17,054 nucleotides of DNA from Minisyncoccota bacterium (GCA_028709185.1 JAQVXM010000008.1:1-17054), one strand, 5' to 3'. Shown: positions 7,433-14,240, counted from the first letter of the stretch. The notes: generated by a model not told the origin, from the letters alone. Numbers and translations are program-made.

Positions 7433-8665
7433 ATGGCTTTAAATTTTAAAAAAATATTATCCGGAAAAAATACGGAAAGATTCTTTTGTCTTGAAATTGG
7501 CGATTCTTTTTTGCGCGGCTCTTTTCTTGAGGTTTCTGAAAATAAAATCAATGTGATTTTTTCTTCAAACCGCCTTCTTAAAAATTCAGACTTATCTGAT
7601 GATGGTTTTAAAAAAAGAATAAGCATTGAATTAGTTAAAGATTTTTTAAAGAAAATAAATATTCCTTTAGGTTGTAAAATTATTGTTATTGGCGCTTCTT
7701 CTTTTGTTTTTACTGTTCCGGCTTGGGTGCGAGTGGATAGGGAAAATAGCAAGGAAGAAATAAATGAAGGAGAAATTGAAAATCTTATTTCTCAGGCGGT
7801 TTGGAAATTTCTTAATCTTTTTCGCCCTCAAGCGGTTAATCTTCTCAATATTAATGAATCCGACATTCTTCTCTCGGGAATAAGAAATTTAAGTGTTAAG
7901 GTTAACGGACATAAAGTTTTGAACCCTATTGGTTTTAAGGCTAAAACTGTTGAATTTTTAATTGAAGAAACTTTTGTTAATCGTGATTATTATCGAGATC
8001 TTGAGGATGCTCTTGGAAGAAAATTTAAAATAGAATTTATTTCCGAACTTGGCCTTGTTGATTCCGAAATAATTTTCCGCTCTTTTAATTTTGAAAATTC
8101 TTTTTCCTTATTGCGATTTTTTCCGGAATCCGTTCTTATTTTAAAAAGTTTTTATAAAAATGTCAGTCAGGAAGATATTTCTCCGCCTGTTTTAAGAGAA
8201 GAAAGTTTTTTGGAATGGAACTCTTCTTTTCTTCCCTCTTGTCTTGGTAAAAAACTTAATCTTGATAATGAGACTTCTCTAAAAATAATCGATCTTGTTT
8301 CTAAAAAGAACTCTTCTGCTAAGATTGAAAAATTTGTCAAGGATTCTCTAATTGAAGAGTGGGATATTTTTTTTAAAAAAATATCTTCCAAAGGAAAATT
8401 GGAAAAAGAGAATAAGATTTTTGTTTTGGATGAAAAAAACATTCCCGATTTCATTTTTAATAAGAAAAACAAGCCCAAATTGGAAAAACCTGATGTCTTA
8501 AAAATAATAGAAAAACTTGGTTTTTCTGTTTTTTTCAAAGTTTCCGAATTGGAAATTGAATCAGTTTTTTCTTCTCTTGCTGGATTCTTGGAATATTATT
8601 TTTCTAGTCGCGAGGATCAGCTTAATAAAATGGCTCGTCGCCGTGCTAAATGGTTGATCCCTTAA
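7433..8665 (+). CDS. FtsA/PilM-like actin-fold protein (CPR type)
   Basis: This encodes a 410-residue cytoplasmic protein that I read as a divergent member of the FtsA/PilM actin-like superfamily. Residues 17-34 (FFCLEIGDSFLRGSFLEV) match the phosphate-1 strand-loop-strand, with Glu21 where Asp is usual. Residues 93-126 (a FTVPAWVRVDREN strand, then acidic EEINEGEIENLI and QAVWKF) and NPIGF near 164 follow the SHS2-type region that CPR relatives share. The nucleotide-binding motifs are weak, so ATPase activity is doubtful. Such proteins usually sit under the membrane and tether filaments or a pilus platform to membrane proteins. The next gene, for a single-pass membrane protein, is a natural partner. 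ATG 7433 is chosen over TTG 7403 because the -10 box overlaps the latter. The last residues are basic (MARRRAKWLIP). Confidence 0.65.
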   Translation: MALNFKKILSGKNTERFFCLEIGDSFLRGSFLEVSENKINVIFSSNRLLKNSDLSDDGFKKRISIELVKDFLKKINIPLGCKIIVIGASSFVFTVPAWVRVDRENSKEEINEGEIENLISQAVWKFLNLFRPQAVNLLNINESDILLSGIRNLSVKVNGHKVLNPIGFKAKTVEFLIEETFVNRDYYRDLEDALGRKFKIEFISELGLVDSEIIFRSFNFENSFSLLRFFPESVLILKSFYKNVSQEDISPPVLREESFLEWNSSFLPSCLGKKLNLDNETSLKIIDLVSKKNSSAKIEKFVKDSLIEEWDIFFKKISSKGKLEKENKIFVLDEKNIPDFIFNKKNKPKLEKPDVLKIIEKLGFSVFFKVSELEIESVFSSLAGFLEYYFSSREDQLNKMARRRAKWLIP

Positions 8666-8680
8666 TTTTTTTTAGAAAAC

Positions 8681-8689
8681 TGTTATAAT
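8681..8689 (+). promoter_or_regulatory. Extended -10 promoter for the baseplate-J-like gene
   Basis: TGTTATAAT is an exact extended -10 element, 18 bases before the ATG at 8708. It shares 12 identical bases with the promoter at 6121. The predicted leader is about 12 bases and contains GGAAAAA, which may serve as a weak ribosome binding site. No -35 is evident. Confidence 0.62.
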
Positions 8690-8707
8690 TTACTTATTGG
8701 AAAAAGC

Positions 8708-10264
8708 ATGAAAAAAATATTCATTGGCAAAAATGACGATCCGGCTTTTGTTGTGGAAAATATTTTAGGAGAAAAAGAAAAGGATCTGGTAATTGTTCTT
8801 CCTAAATTTTCCAAACTGGCTGGATCGGTTTCTAATTTTCATTTGATTAAAAGAGAAGCGGACGCTGATAATAAAAATCTTATCATCGAATCAGTTGATG
8901 AAGAAGTTTTGGCTTTGGCTCAAGCTGCTGGTATTGCTTCTTTAAACCCCTTTCTTTCCGGAAAAAGAAAAAGCATGTCTGATATTATTGCTCCTGAAAT
9001 TTCTTTAGCTAAAACTTCTTCTATAGAAAAAGAAGAATCTAGCTTGGAAGAAGATGTTGTTTTGGAAGAAAATAACGATGTAACTGTTGATTTTACTGAA
9101 AAAAGTTTCAATAAAAAGACAGGCAAATTTTCCAAAAAGAAAACCTATTTTTTTATTGGCGCTTTAGTTTTGATTGCTCTTTCTTGGATTGGGATTGAAA
9201 ATATTTCCCCGAAAGCCACCATTGCTTTTACTCTTAAAGAATATCCGTTTGAAAGTAAAAACTCTTTATCTGTTAGAACTGATTCTTCTGATATTGATCT
9301 TGAAAAATCTATTATCGGTGGCGAGCTTTTTACTGAAAGAAAAAACATTACTCTCAATTTTCCAGCTTCCGGAAGTAAAAAAATTGAAAGGAAAGCTAAA
9401 GGTAAGGTTATTATTTACAATGCTTATAGTTCGCAAAGTCAAATTTTAGTAGCTTCTACTCGTCTTCTCACTCCGGATGGAAAGCTTTTTCGCTTGGTAA
9501 ATAAAATAACGGTGCCTGGTGCCAAAATTGAACAGGGGAAAATTATTCCTTCTTCTATTGAAACCGAAATAATTGCCGATAAACCTGGTGAAGAATATAA
9601 CGTCGGTCCGATTTCCAGATTTTCCATTCCTGGGCTTCAAGGTTCCTCAAAATATGAAAGTTTTTATGGCGAATCGAAAGAATCCATGACGGGTGGTTTT
9701 ATTGGCGTTGCCGCTTTTCCGACGGATAATGATAAGAAAGAAGCCACCGCTAAAATTGAGCAAACTCTTAAAGATAGTTTTGTTTCTTCTTTAAATATTC
9801 CTGAAGATTTTGCGGCTATAGATGATTCTGCTAGTTTTAAAATAATTAAAACCGAAGTTAATGAAGAAACAAATGAAAAAGGAGAGTTTTCGATTTATGG
9901 AGAAGCTGAAAAACAAGTTTTGGCTTTTTCTAAAAAACAAATGGAGGAATTTTTAATAAAGGAAATCTCTGAAAATCTTGGATTTAAAGTGAATATTATT
10001 AAATATAACCTTAATCCGAAAGAAGTGAACGTCGATTTTGAAGAGGGAAAAATGTCTTTTTTGCCTTCTGTTTCTGGATTAGCTGAAAGGAATTTGAATA
10101 TTGATGAATTTAAAAATGGCATAAAAGGAAAAAATTCTTCCGAATTGAAAGCCGAAATAATTTCTACTGTTGGTGTTGAAAATGCTCGTATTTCTTTCTG
10201 GCCTTTTTGGGTTGATAAAGTTCCGGAAAATTCAGATAAAATTAACGTCTCTTTTGAAAAATAA
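8708..10264 (+). CDS. Single-pass membrane protein with baseplate-J-like outer domain
   Basis: The product is 518 residues in four parts. Residues 1-82 form a small cytoplasmic alpha/beta domain (VIVLPKFSKLAGSVSNFHLIKREAD), like the N-terminal domain of CPR baseplate-J-like proteins. Residues 83-146 are a charged linker rich in Ser, Glu and Lys. Residues 147-163 are one membrane helix (YFFIGALVLIALSWIGI). From about 165 to the end is an outer region. Within it, residues 230-332 (GKVIIYNAYSSQSQILV, TPDGKLFRLV, TVPGAKIEQGKIIPSS, PGEEYNVGP, FYGESKESMTGG) match baseplate J/gp47-like proteins of phage tails and related contractile machines. In CPR the real role is unknown; there are no other tail genes here, so a phage or contractile system is not supported. 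It lies downstream of the FtsA/PilM-like gene and has its own promoter. Confidence 0.75.
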   Translation: MKKIFIGKNDDPAFVVENILGEKEKDLVIVLPKFSKLAGSVSNFHLIKREADADNKNLIIESVDEEVLALAQAAGIASLNPFLSGKRKSMSDIIAPEISLAKTSSIEKEESSLEEDVVLEENNDVTVDFTEKSFNKKTGKFSKKKTYFFIGALVLIALSWIGIENISPKATIAFTLKEYPFESKNSLSVRTDSSDIDLEKSIIGGELFTERKNITLNFPASGSKKIERKAKGKVIIYNAYSSQSQILVASTRLLTPDGKLFRLVNKITVPGAKIEQGKIIPSSIETEIIADKPGEEYNVGPISRFSIPGLQGSSKYESFYGESKESMTGGFIGVAAFPTDNDKKEATAKIEQTLKDSFVSSLNIPEDFAAIDDSASFKIIKTEVNEETNEKGEFSIYGEAEKQVLAFSKKQMEEFLIKEISENLGFKVNIIKYNLNPKEVNVDFEEGKMSFLPSVSGLAERNLNIDEFKNGIKGKNSSELKAEIISTVGVENARISFWPFWVDKVPENSDKINVSFEK

Positions 10265-10283
10265 AAGAGTTTATTAAAAGCCA

Positions 10284-10313
10284 TTGACACAAAAGCTTTT
10301 TTTGTGATACAAT
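10284..10313 (+). promoter_or_regulatory. Strong sigma70-type promoter of the ribosomal operon
   Basis: TTGACA at 10284-10289 and TACAAT at 10308-10313 are 18 bases apart, and TG precedes the -10 in the extended position (TGATACAAT). It is the only promoter in the window with both consensus hexamers. The spacer region contains an inverted repeat, CACAAAA at 10288-10294 and TTTTGTG at 10300-10306. The expected start is near 10320, giving a leader of about 12 bases before infA. Confidence 0.85.
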
Positions 10314-10331
10314 TCCCTCGCTCAAGAGTTA

Positions 10332-10544
10332 ATGAAAAAAGATCAAAATGTTATTAAAGCGGTTGTGGAGGAAGCGTTGCCTGGTTTAAAATTCAGAGCT
10401 AAGACGGAAGATGGGCGTGATTTGCTTGTTCATCTTGCTGGGAAACTTCGTATCAACAGGATAAGAATTATTCCTGGAGATAAAATCCTGGTTGAACAAA
10501 CTCCTTACGACATTGACAAGGGGAGAATTATTCGACGTCTGTAA
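10332..10544 (+). CDS. infA: Translation initiation factor IF-1
   Basis: This 70-residue single OB-fold protein binds the ribosomal A site during initiation. The sequence shows the family pattern: VIKAVVEEALPGLKFRAKTEDGRDLLVHLAGKLR in the N-terminal half (residues 7-40), then RIRIIPGDKILVEQTPYD and a KGRIIRR end. Length is close to the usual 72 residues. It is the first gene of the ribosomal operon, directly after the strong promoter. The leader of about 12 bases (CTCAAGAGTTA before ATG) gives at most a GAG as a Shine-Dalgarno core. Placement ahead of rpmJ and rpsM is the classic bacterial order, but secY, adk and map, which often precede infA, are missing here. Confidence 0.95.
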   Translation: MKKDQNVIKAVVEEALPGLKFRAKTEDGRDLLVHLAGKLRINRIRIIPGDKILVEQTPYDIDKGRIIRRL

Positions 10545-10557
10545 TTTTTTTAAAATA

Positions 10558-10671
10558 ATGAAAGTTCAATCTTCGGTTAAAAAAAGATGTAAAAATTGCA
10601 AATCCATAAGAAGAAAAGGGCGAGTTTATGTTATTTGTAAAAATCCTAGACATAAACAACGTCAAGGTTAA
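10558..10671 (+). CDS. rpmJ: 50S ribosomal protein L36 (bL36), zinc-binding form
   Basis: This is a 37-residue protein from ATG 10558 to TAA. It starts MKVQSSVKKRCKNCKSIRRK and keeps the zinc ligands C11, C14, C27 and H32, so it is the zinc-binding (C+) form. Length is exactly typical of the family (37-38 residues). It lies 13 bases after infA and 16 bases before rpsM. There is no Shine-Dalgarno sequence. It is too short for many gene callers. Confidence 0.95.
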   Translation: MKVQSSVKKRCKNCKSIRRKGRVYVICKNPRHKQRQG

Positions 10672-10687
10672 TTTAATTTTTAAAAAT

Positions 10688-11071
10688 ATGCGCGTTTCAG
10701 GAGTTGAAATACCAGATAATAAAAAAGTAAAAATAGCTCTCACTTATATTTACGGAGTCGGTCGGACTTTGGCTATTAAAGTTCTTTCTGAAGTTAAAAT
10801 TGATTCAGAAAAAAGAGCTAAAGACCTTTCTTCGGAAGAAGTCGCTAAAATACAGAATTATCTTGAAAATAATTTAAAAACCGAAGGAGAGCTTCGCCAG
10901 ATAATCAAACAAAACATTCAACGTTTAAAAGATATCCGCTCTTATCGTGGCAATCGTCATAGTCGAAACCTTCCGGTTCGCGGACAAAGCACTAAAAGAA
11001 ACAGTCGCACAATTCGTGGTAATGTCAGAAAAACTGCTGGTAGCGGAAAACGTAAAGTTGAATTAAGATAA
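10688..11071 (+). CDS. rpsM: 30S ribosomal protein S13 (uS13)
   Basis: This 127-residue head protein of the small subunit contacts the P-site tRNA and the B1 bridges to the large subunit. The N-terminus MRVSGVEIPDNKKVKIALTY, then IYGVGRT, the LRQIIKQNIQRLKDI helix and SYRGNRH with the basic end (TIRGNVRKTAGSGKRK) are diagnostic. An in-frame ATG at 10628 inside rpmJ would add 20 hydrophobic residues not found in S13, so ATG 10688 is used. No Shine-Dalgarno sequence lies within 15 bases. Confidence 0.95.
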   Translation: MRVSGVEIPDNKKVKIALTYIYGVGRTLAIKVLSEVKIDSEKRAKDLSSEEVAKIQNYLENNLKTEGELRQIIKQNIQRLKDIRSYRGNRHSRNLPVRGQSTKRNSRTIRGNVRKTAGSGKRKVELR

Positions 11072-11096
11072 TATTTCTAAATTTTAATTTTCTAAC

Positions 11097-11549
11097 ATGG
11101 GAAAGAAAAAAATAGTCAATCAAACAAAAGAAGAAGCTATAAAAGAAGCTGGAGTTGTGGAATCTGCTGTTGAAAAAGCTAAAAGTAAGACTGTTTCAAA
11201 AAGAATAGAAAATGGACGTGTTTACGTTAATGCTTCTTATAATAATACCGTTATTACTGTCACTAACGAAAAAGGAGGAGTTATCGCTTGGGCTTCGGCT
11301 GGCTCTCTTGGTTTTAACGGACCTAAAAAAGCCACTCCTTTTGCTGCTTCTAAAATAGTCGCCGCTCTTTCCGAAAAACTCAAAAAATCTGGTCCGGTTA
11401 ATATTGATATTTACATAAAAGGTATAGGCACTGGACGTGATTCCACAATTAGGTCGTTTGTTAATCAAGGTTTTAATATTCTTTCTATTAATGACGTCAC
11501 GCCAATTCCTCATAACGGTCCGCGTCCTAAAAAAGTAAGAAGAGTTTAA
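11097..11549 (+). CDS. rpsK: 30S ribosomal protein S11 (uS11) with N-terminal extension
   Basis: This 150-residue platform protein of the small subunit lies near the Shine-Dalgarno/anti-Shine-Dalgarno helix on the ribosome. The core from about residue 40 is typical: GRVYVNASYNNTVITVTN, WASAGSLGFNGPKKATPFAA, KGIGTGRDSTIR and the basic DVTPIPHNGPRPKKVRRV end. The first 35 or so residues are a Lys/Glu/Ala-rich extension (KEEAIKEAGVVESAVEKAK) that makes it about 20 residues longer than most S11 proteins. No good internal start would remove it, so it is probably real. The gene is preceded by 25 AT-rich bases with no Shine-Dalgarno sequence. Confidence 0.95.
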   Translation: MGKKKIVNQTKEEAIKEAGVVESAVEKAKSKTVSKRIENGRVYVNASYNNTVITVTNEKGGVIAWASAGSLGFNGPKKATPFAASKIVAALSEKLKKSGPVNIDIYIKGIGTGRDSTIRSFVNQGFNILSINDVTPIPHNGPRPKKVRRV

Positions 11550-11558
11550 AAAAAATAT

Positions 11559-12191
11559 ATGCTTTTATTAAGAGGTCCAAAAGAAAAAAAAGAGAGAGCT
11601 TTAGGAGAGAGATTAGGCTTAAAAGCTGATCGATCTTTAAGTCCGAAATCAGCTATGGTAAAAAAACCGTATAAACCGGGGCAACATGGCAATAATCGTA
11701 AAAGGGGAGTAAAAGCTCTTTCCGATTTCGGTCTTCAACTTAAGGAAAAACAAAAAATGAAAATATCTTATGGTTTGAACGAAAACCAGCTGGTAGAGAT
11801 TTTTAAAAAAGCTATTAAAGCTAAAACCAACACTAAAGAACGCTTGATTAATGTTTTGGAACGCAGGCTTGATAATGTTGTTTTTCGCATGGGTCTTGCT
11901 CAAACAAGAATAATCGCTAGAAAAATAATTTTAGACGGACATATCTCCGTTAATGGTCGTAAAGTTACTTTTCCTAATTTTCAGGTTAAAATTAAAGACG
12001 TAGTTTCTATAAACGAAAATTCAAAGGACAAAGCTATTTTTAAGAATTTAAAAGAAAAACTTGAAAAATATGACGCTCCTATTTGGATTTTGGTTGACCC
12101 ATCTATTTTAGGAGGAAAAATAAGTTCTCTTCCAACTGATGTGGAACTTCCTTTCGATGTTAATTTAATAACGGAATTTTACTCAAAATAA
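11559..12191 (+). CDS. rpsD: 30S ribosomal protein S4 (uS4), zinc-free form
   Basis: This 210-residue primary 16S rRNA-binding protein helps begin assembly of the small subunit. The KPGQHGNNRKRGVKALSDFGLQLKEKQK segment (residues 38-65) is the conserved S4 N-terminal domain. The S4 RNA-binding fold follows, with RRLDNVVFRMGLAQT and ARKIILDGHISVNGRKV. The N-terminal zinc cysteines found in some bacterial S4 proteins are absent, making this a C-minus form. ATG 11559 comes 9 bases after rpsK and is preceded by A-rich sequence. In many bacteria S4 also regulates its own operon, but nothing here shows that. Confidence 0.95.
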   Translation: MLLLRGPKEKKERALGERLGLKADRSLSPKSAMVKKPYKPGQHGNNRKRGVKALSDFGLQLKEKQKMKISYGLNENQLVEIFKKAIKAKTNTKERLINVLERRLDNVVFRMGLAQTRIIARKIILDGHISVNGRKVTFPNFQVKIKDVVSINENSKDKAIFKNLKEKLEKYDAPIWILVDPSILGGKISSLPTDVELPFDVNLITEFYSK

Positions 12192-12216
12192 TTTTTATAA
12201 TTTTTTATTTTTTCAT

Positions 12217-12987
12217 ATGAATTATTTAAATCTGGGCGAATCTATCGAAATTAAAAAAATTTCTGAATCTGAAAAGAAAGGCGAATTTTCTATCTCTGGT
12301 CTTTATCCTGGATATGGACTAACTATTGGAAATTCTTTAAGAAGAATTCTTCTTTCTTCTCTTCCTGGTTCTGCTATTACTTATGTAAAAATTAAAGGAG
12401 TTAATCATGAATTTTCTACAATCGATGGAGTAGTTGAGGATGTTATCGAACTCACTCTTAACTTGAAAAAGTTAAAGTTTAAGATGTATACTGATGAACC
12501 GCAGGTTCTGGAACTTAAAATAAAAGGAGAAAAAGAAGTAACAGGAAAAGATATAAAGCTTAATTCTGATATTGAAATAGCTAATCCTGATGAGCATATT
12601 GCCACCCTTTCTTCGAAAGGAGCTGAATTGGATATGGAGTTGACAGTGGAAAAAGGATTGGGTTATTCTCCTGCAGACATGAGAAAAGACGAAAAACTCT
12701 CTGTTGGTAATATTGCTATCGATGCTTTCTTCTCTCCGGTTATAAAAGTTAATTATACCATTGATAATATCCGAGTTGGAGACCGCACTGACTTTAATAA
12801 AATAAATCTTGAAATTTTTACTGACGGTACTATTCTTCCTTCAGCGGCATTATTTGAATCGGCTGAGATTCTAAAAAATCATTTTTCTTCGATTTCCAGC
12901 TTTTTTAAAGGCGAAGAAACTGAGACAGAAAAAGAATTGGAAGAATCTGACAAAAAGGAAACAAAAAAGAAAAAAAGTAAAAAATAA
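12217..12987 (+). CDS. rpoA: RNA polymerase alpha subunit lacking the C-terminal domain
   Basis: This 256-residue alpha subunit dimerises and scaffolds beta and beta-prime. The N-terminal domain is complete: SGLYPGYGLTIGNSLRRILLSSLPGSA, VKIKGVNHEFSTIDGVVEDV, the VEKGLGYSPADM loop and DFNKINLEIFTDGTILPSAALFESAEIL to about residue 229. Where typical bacterial alpha (about 310-330 residues) has a linker and the helix-hairpin-helix alpha-CTD, there are only 27 charged residues (GEETETEKELEESDKKE, then KKKKSKK). The frame ends at TAA and L17 begins 9 bases later, so no hidden CTD remains. A TATAAT at 12196-12201 could be an internal promoter. Loss of the CTD means no binding of UP elements or of alpha-CTD-contacting activators. 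Confidence 0.95.
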   Translation: MNYLNLGESIEIKKISESEKKGEFSISGLYPGYGLTIGNSLRRILLSSLPGSAITYVKIKGVNHEFSTIDGVVEDVIELTLNLKKLKFKMYTDEPQVLELKIKGEKEVTGKDIKLNSDIEIANPDEHIATLSSKGAELDMELTVEKGLGYSPADMRKDEKLSVGNIAIDAFFSPVIKVNYTIDNIRVGDRTDFNKINLEIFTDGTILPSAALFESAEILKNHFSSISSFFKGEETETEKELEESDKKETKKKKSKK

Positions 12988-12996
12988 TTTTTCATT

Positions 12997-13347
12997 ATGA
13001 TTCACGGAAAAGAAGGTAGAAAGTTTGGCAGAAAAAAAGGGCAAAGAAAAGCCTTTCTTAAAGGTTTGGCTGGTAATTTAATTAAAAGAGGAAGAATAGA
13101 AACTACTGAAGCGCGCGCTAAAGCTATTAGACCGTTTGTTGAGCGTCTTGTTTCTACTGCTAAAAAACAGACTCTTGCTGATTTTAGAAATCTTCTAGCG
13201 AAACTTGATAAAAGTTCTGCTGAAAAACTTTACTTTGAAATTGCTCCTAAATATTCAAAACGCGCTGGAGGGTTCTTGCGGATAACTAAGACTGATTCTT
13301 TTAGAAAAAGGGACGGTGGAAAAATTGCTGTTATTGAATTTGTTTAA
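12997..13347 (+). CDS. rplQ: 50S ribosomal protein L17 (bL17)
   Basis: This 116-residue large-subunit protein sits near the exit tunnel. GRKKGQRKAFLKGLAGNLIKRGRIETTEARAKAIRPFVE (residues 11-49) is the L17 signature, and the end has FLRITKTDSFRKRDGG. Length is usual. It follows rpoA by 9 bases, the classic order. No Shine-Dalgarno sequence is present (ATTTTTCATT before ATG). The next gene begins one base after its stop. Confidence 0.95.
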   Translation: MIHGKEGRKFGRKKGQRKAFLKGLAGNLIKRGRIETTEARAKAIRPFVERLVSTAKKQTLADFRNLLAKLDKSSAEKLYFEIAPKYSKRAGGFLRITKTDSFRKRDGGKIAVIEFV

Positions 13348-13348
13348 T

Positions 13349-13693
13349 ATGGATTATATTATTGATGCAAAAAATAAAAAATTAGGTCGTCTTGCTTCCG
13401 AAGCGGCAACTGCTTTACAGGGAAAAAATCAATCAGTTTACGAAAAAAATAAAGCTGGCGATATTAGAGTTATTGTTAAAAACGCAAAACTGATTGAATT
13501 AAGCGGAAAAAAAGAAGATAAAAAATATTATTTCCGTCACTCTGGATTTTTAGGCGGTATTAAGAAAATCCTATTTAAAGATTTGGTTGCTAAAAAAGGA
13601 ATTTCTGAAATTATCAGAAAAGCGGTTATTGGTATGCTTCCTGATAATAAATTAAGAAATGTCAGAATTAAAAAATTGATTATTGAAGAATAA
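13349..13693 (+). CDS. rplM: 50S ribosomal protein L13 (uL13), short form
   Basis: This is a 114-residue large-subunit assembly protein. Diagnostic features are YIIDAKNKKLGRLASEAATAL at the start, YYFRHSGFLGGIK in the middle and AVIGMLPDNKLRNVRIKKL near the end. Most L13 proteins have about 142 residues; the usual N-terminal lead-in and C-terminal tail are reduced here. The start is ATG 13349, just after the rplQ stop; an upstream in-frame ATG at 13316 lies within rplQ and would add residues unlike L13. It pairs with rpsI downstream, as in nearly all bacteria. Confidence 0.95.
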   Translation: MDYIIDAKNKKLGRLASEAATALQGKNQSVYEKNKAGDIRVIVKNAKLIELSGKKEDKKYYFRHSGFLGGIKKILFKDLVAKKGISEIIRKAVIGMLPDNKLRNVRIKKLIIEE

Positions 13694-13697
13694 TTTT

Positions 13698-14114
13698 ATG
13701 GAAAAAGAAGTTAAAAAAACTAAAATTTCTGGAAAATATTTTGCTGGTGTCGGTCGTCGAAAAACTTCTATTGCTCGAGTTAGAATTTTTTCCGGTTCTG
13801 ATATTTCTATTAATGATCGTTCTTTGGAAAAATATTTTCCTCTAAAGAAACTCCAAAAAATTGTTTCTGACCCTTTTAAATTAACCGGACTTTCCGGAAA
13901 ATTTGCAATAAGTGCGCTGGTTAGAGGTGGTGGTCCATCCTCTCAAGCTGAAGCTGTTCGTCACGGTCTTTCTCGCGCCCTTATTTTAAAAGACCCTGAA
14001 CTTCGAAAGAGTTTGAAAGCCGCTGGTTTTTTAAAACGCGATCCGAGAATGGTGGAAAGAAAGAAATTCGGTTTGAAAAAAGCCCGCCGCGCTCCGCAAT
14101 GGAGAAAACGTTAA
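13698..14114 (+). CDS. rpsI: 30S ribosomal protein S9 (uS9)
   Basis: This 138-residue head protein has a C-terminal tail that reaches the P-site tRNA. The core motifs are GVGRRKTSIARVRIF, VRGGGPSSQAEAVRHGLSRALI and DPRMVERKKFGLKKARRAPQWRKR, with the conserved terminal KR. ATG 13698 is chosen, 4 bases after the rplM stop; an in-frame TTG at 13683 inside rplM would add only five residues. It is the last gene of the ribosomal operon, and a strong hairpin terminator follows 87 bases after the stop. Confidence 0.95.
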   Translation: MEKEVKKTKISGKYFAGVGRRKTSIARVRIFSGSDISINDRSLEKYFPLKKLQKIVSDPFKLTGLSGKFAISALVRGGGPSSQAEAVRHGLSRALILKDPELRKSLKAAGFLKRDPRMVERKKFGLKKARRAPQWRKR

Positions 14115-14200
14115 GCTTTTGGAATCGCAAAAACTGGTTTTCTGTATTGGAAATCAGATGTGATTTAAAAAAATATTGTGTTTCTAAATAAACTTATAAT

Positions 14201-14240
14201 AAAAATAAACGCCATCCGAATTGGTGTTTATTTTTATTTC
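14201..14240 (+). terminator. Intrinsic terminator of the ribosomal operon
   Basis: AAAAATAAACGCCA at 14201-14214 pairs with TGGTGTTTATTTTT at 14222-14235: 14 pairs with one G-T wobble and a 7-base loop. A T-rich tail follows (ATTTC). The A-tract on the 5' side could also let it stop transcription from the other strand. The 86 bases between the rpsI stop and this hairpin hold only a weaker 8-pair stem at 14134-14157. Confidence 0.85.

Noticed and set aside
8708..10264. Baseplate-J-like protein as evidence of a prophage or contractile injection system.
   Set aside because: No tail sheath, tube, spike, integrase or terminase genes are nearby, and the protein has a cytoplasmic domain and a membrane anchor unlike phage baseplate J.
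14134..14157. Stem CTGGTTTT/GAAATCAG as an operon terminator or regulatory RNA.
   Set aside because: It has only eight pairs with two wobbles and no T-tract after it. The much stronger hairpin at 14201-14235 explains termination.
14195..14200. TATAAT just before the ribosomal operon terminator as a promoter.
   Set aside because: It leads straight into the terminator hairpin, and no -35 sits at a suitable distance.
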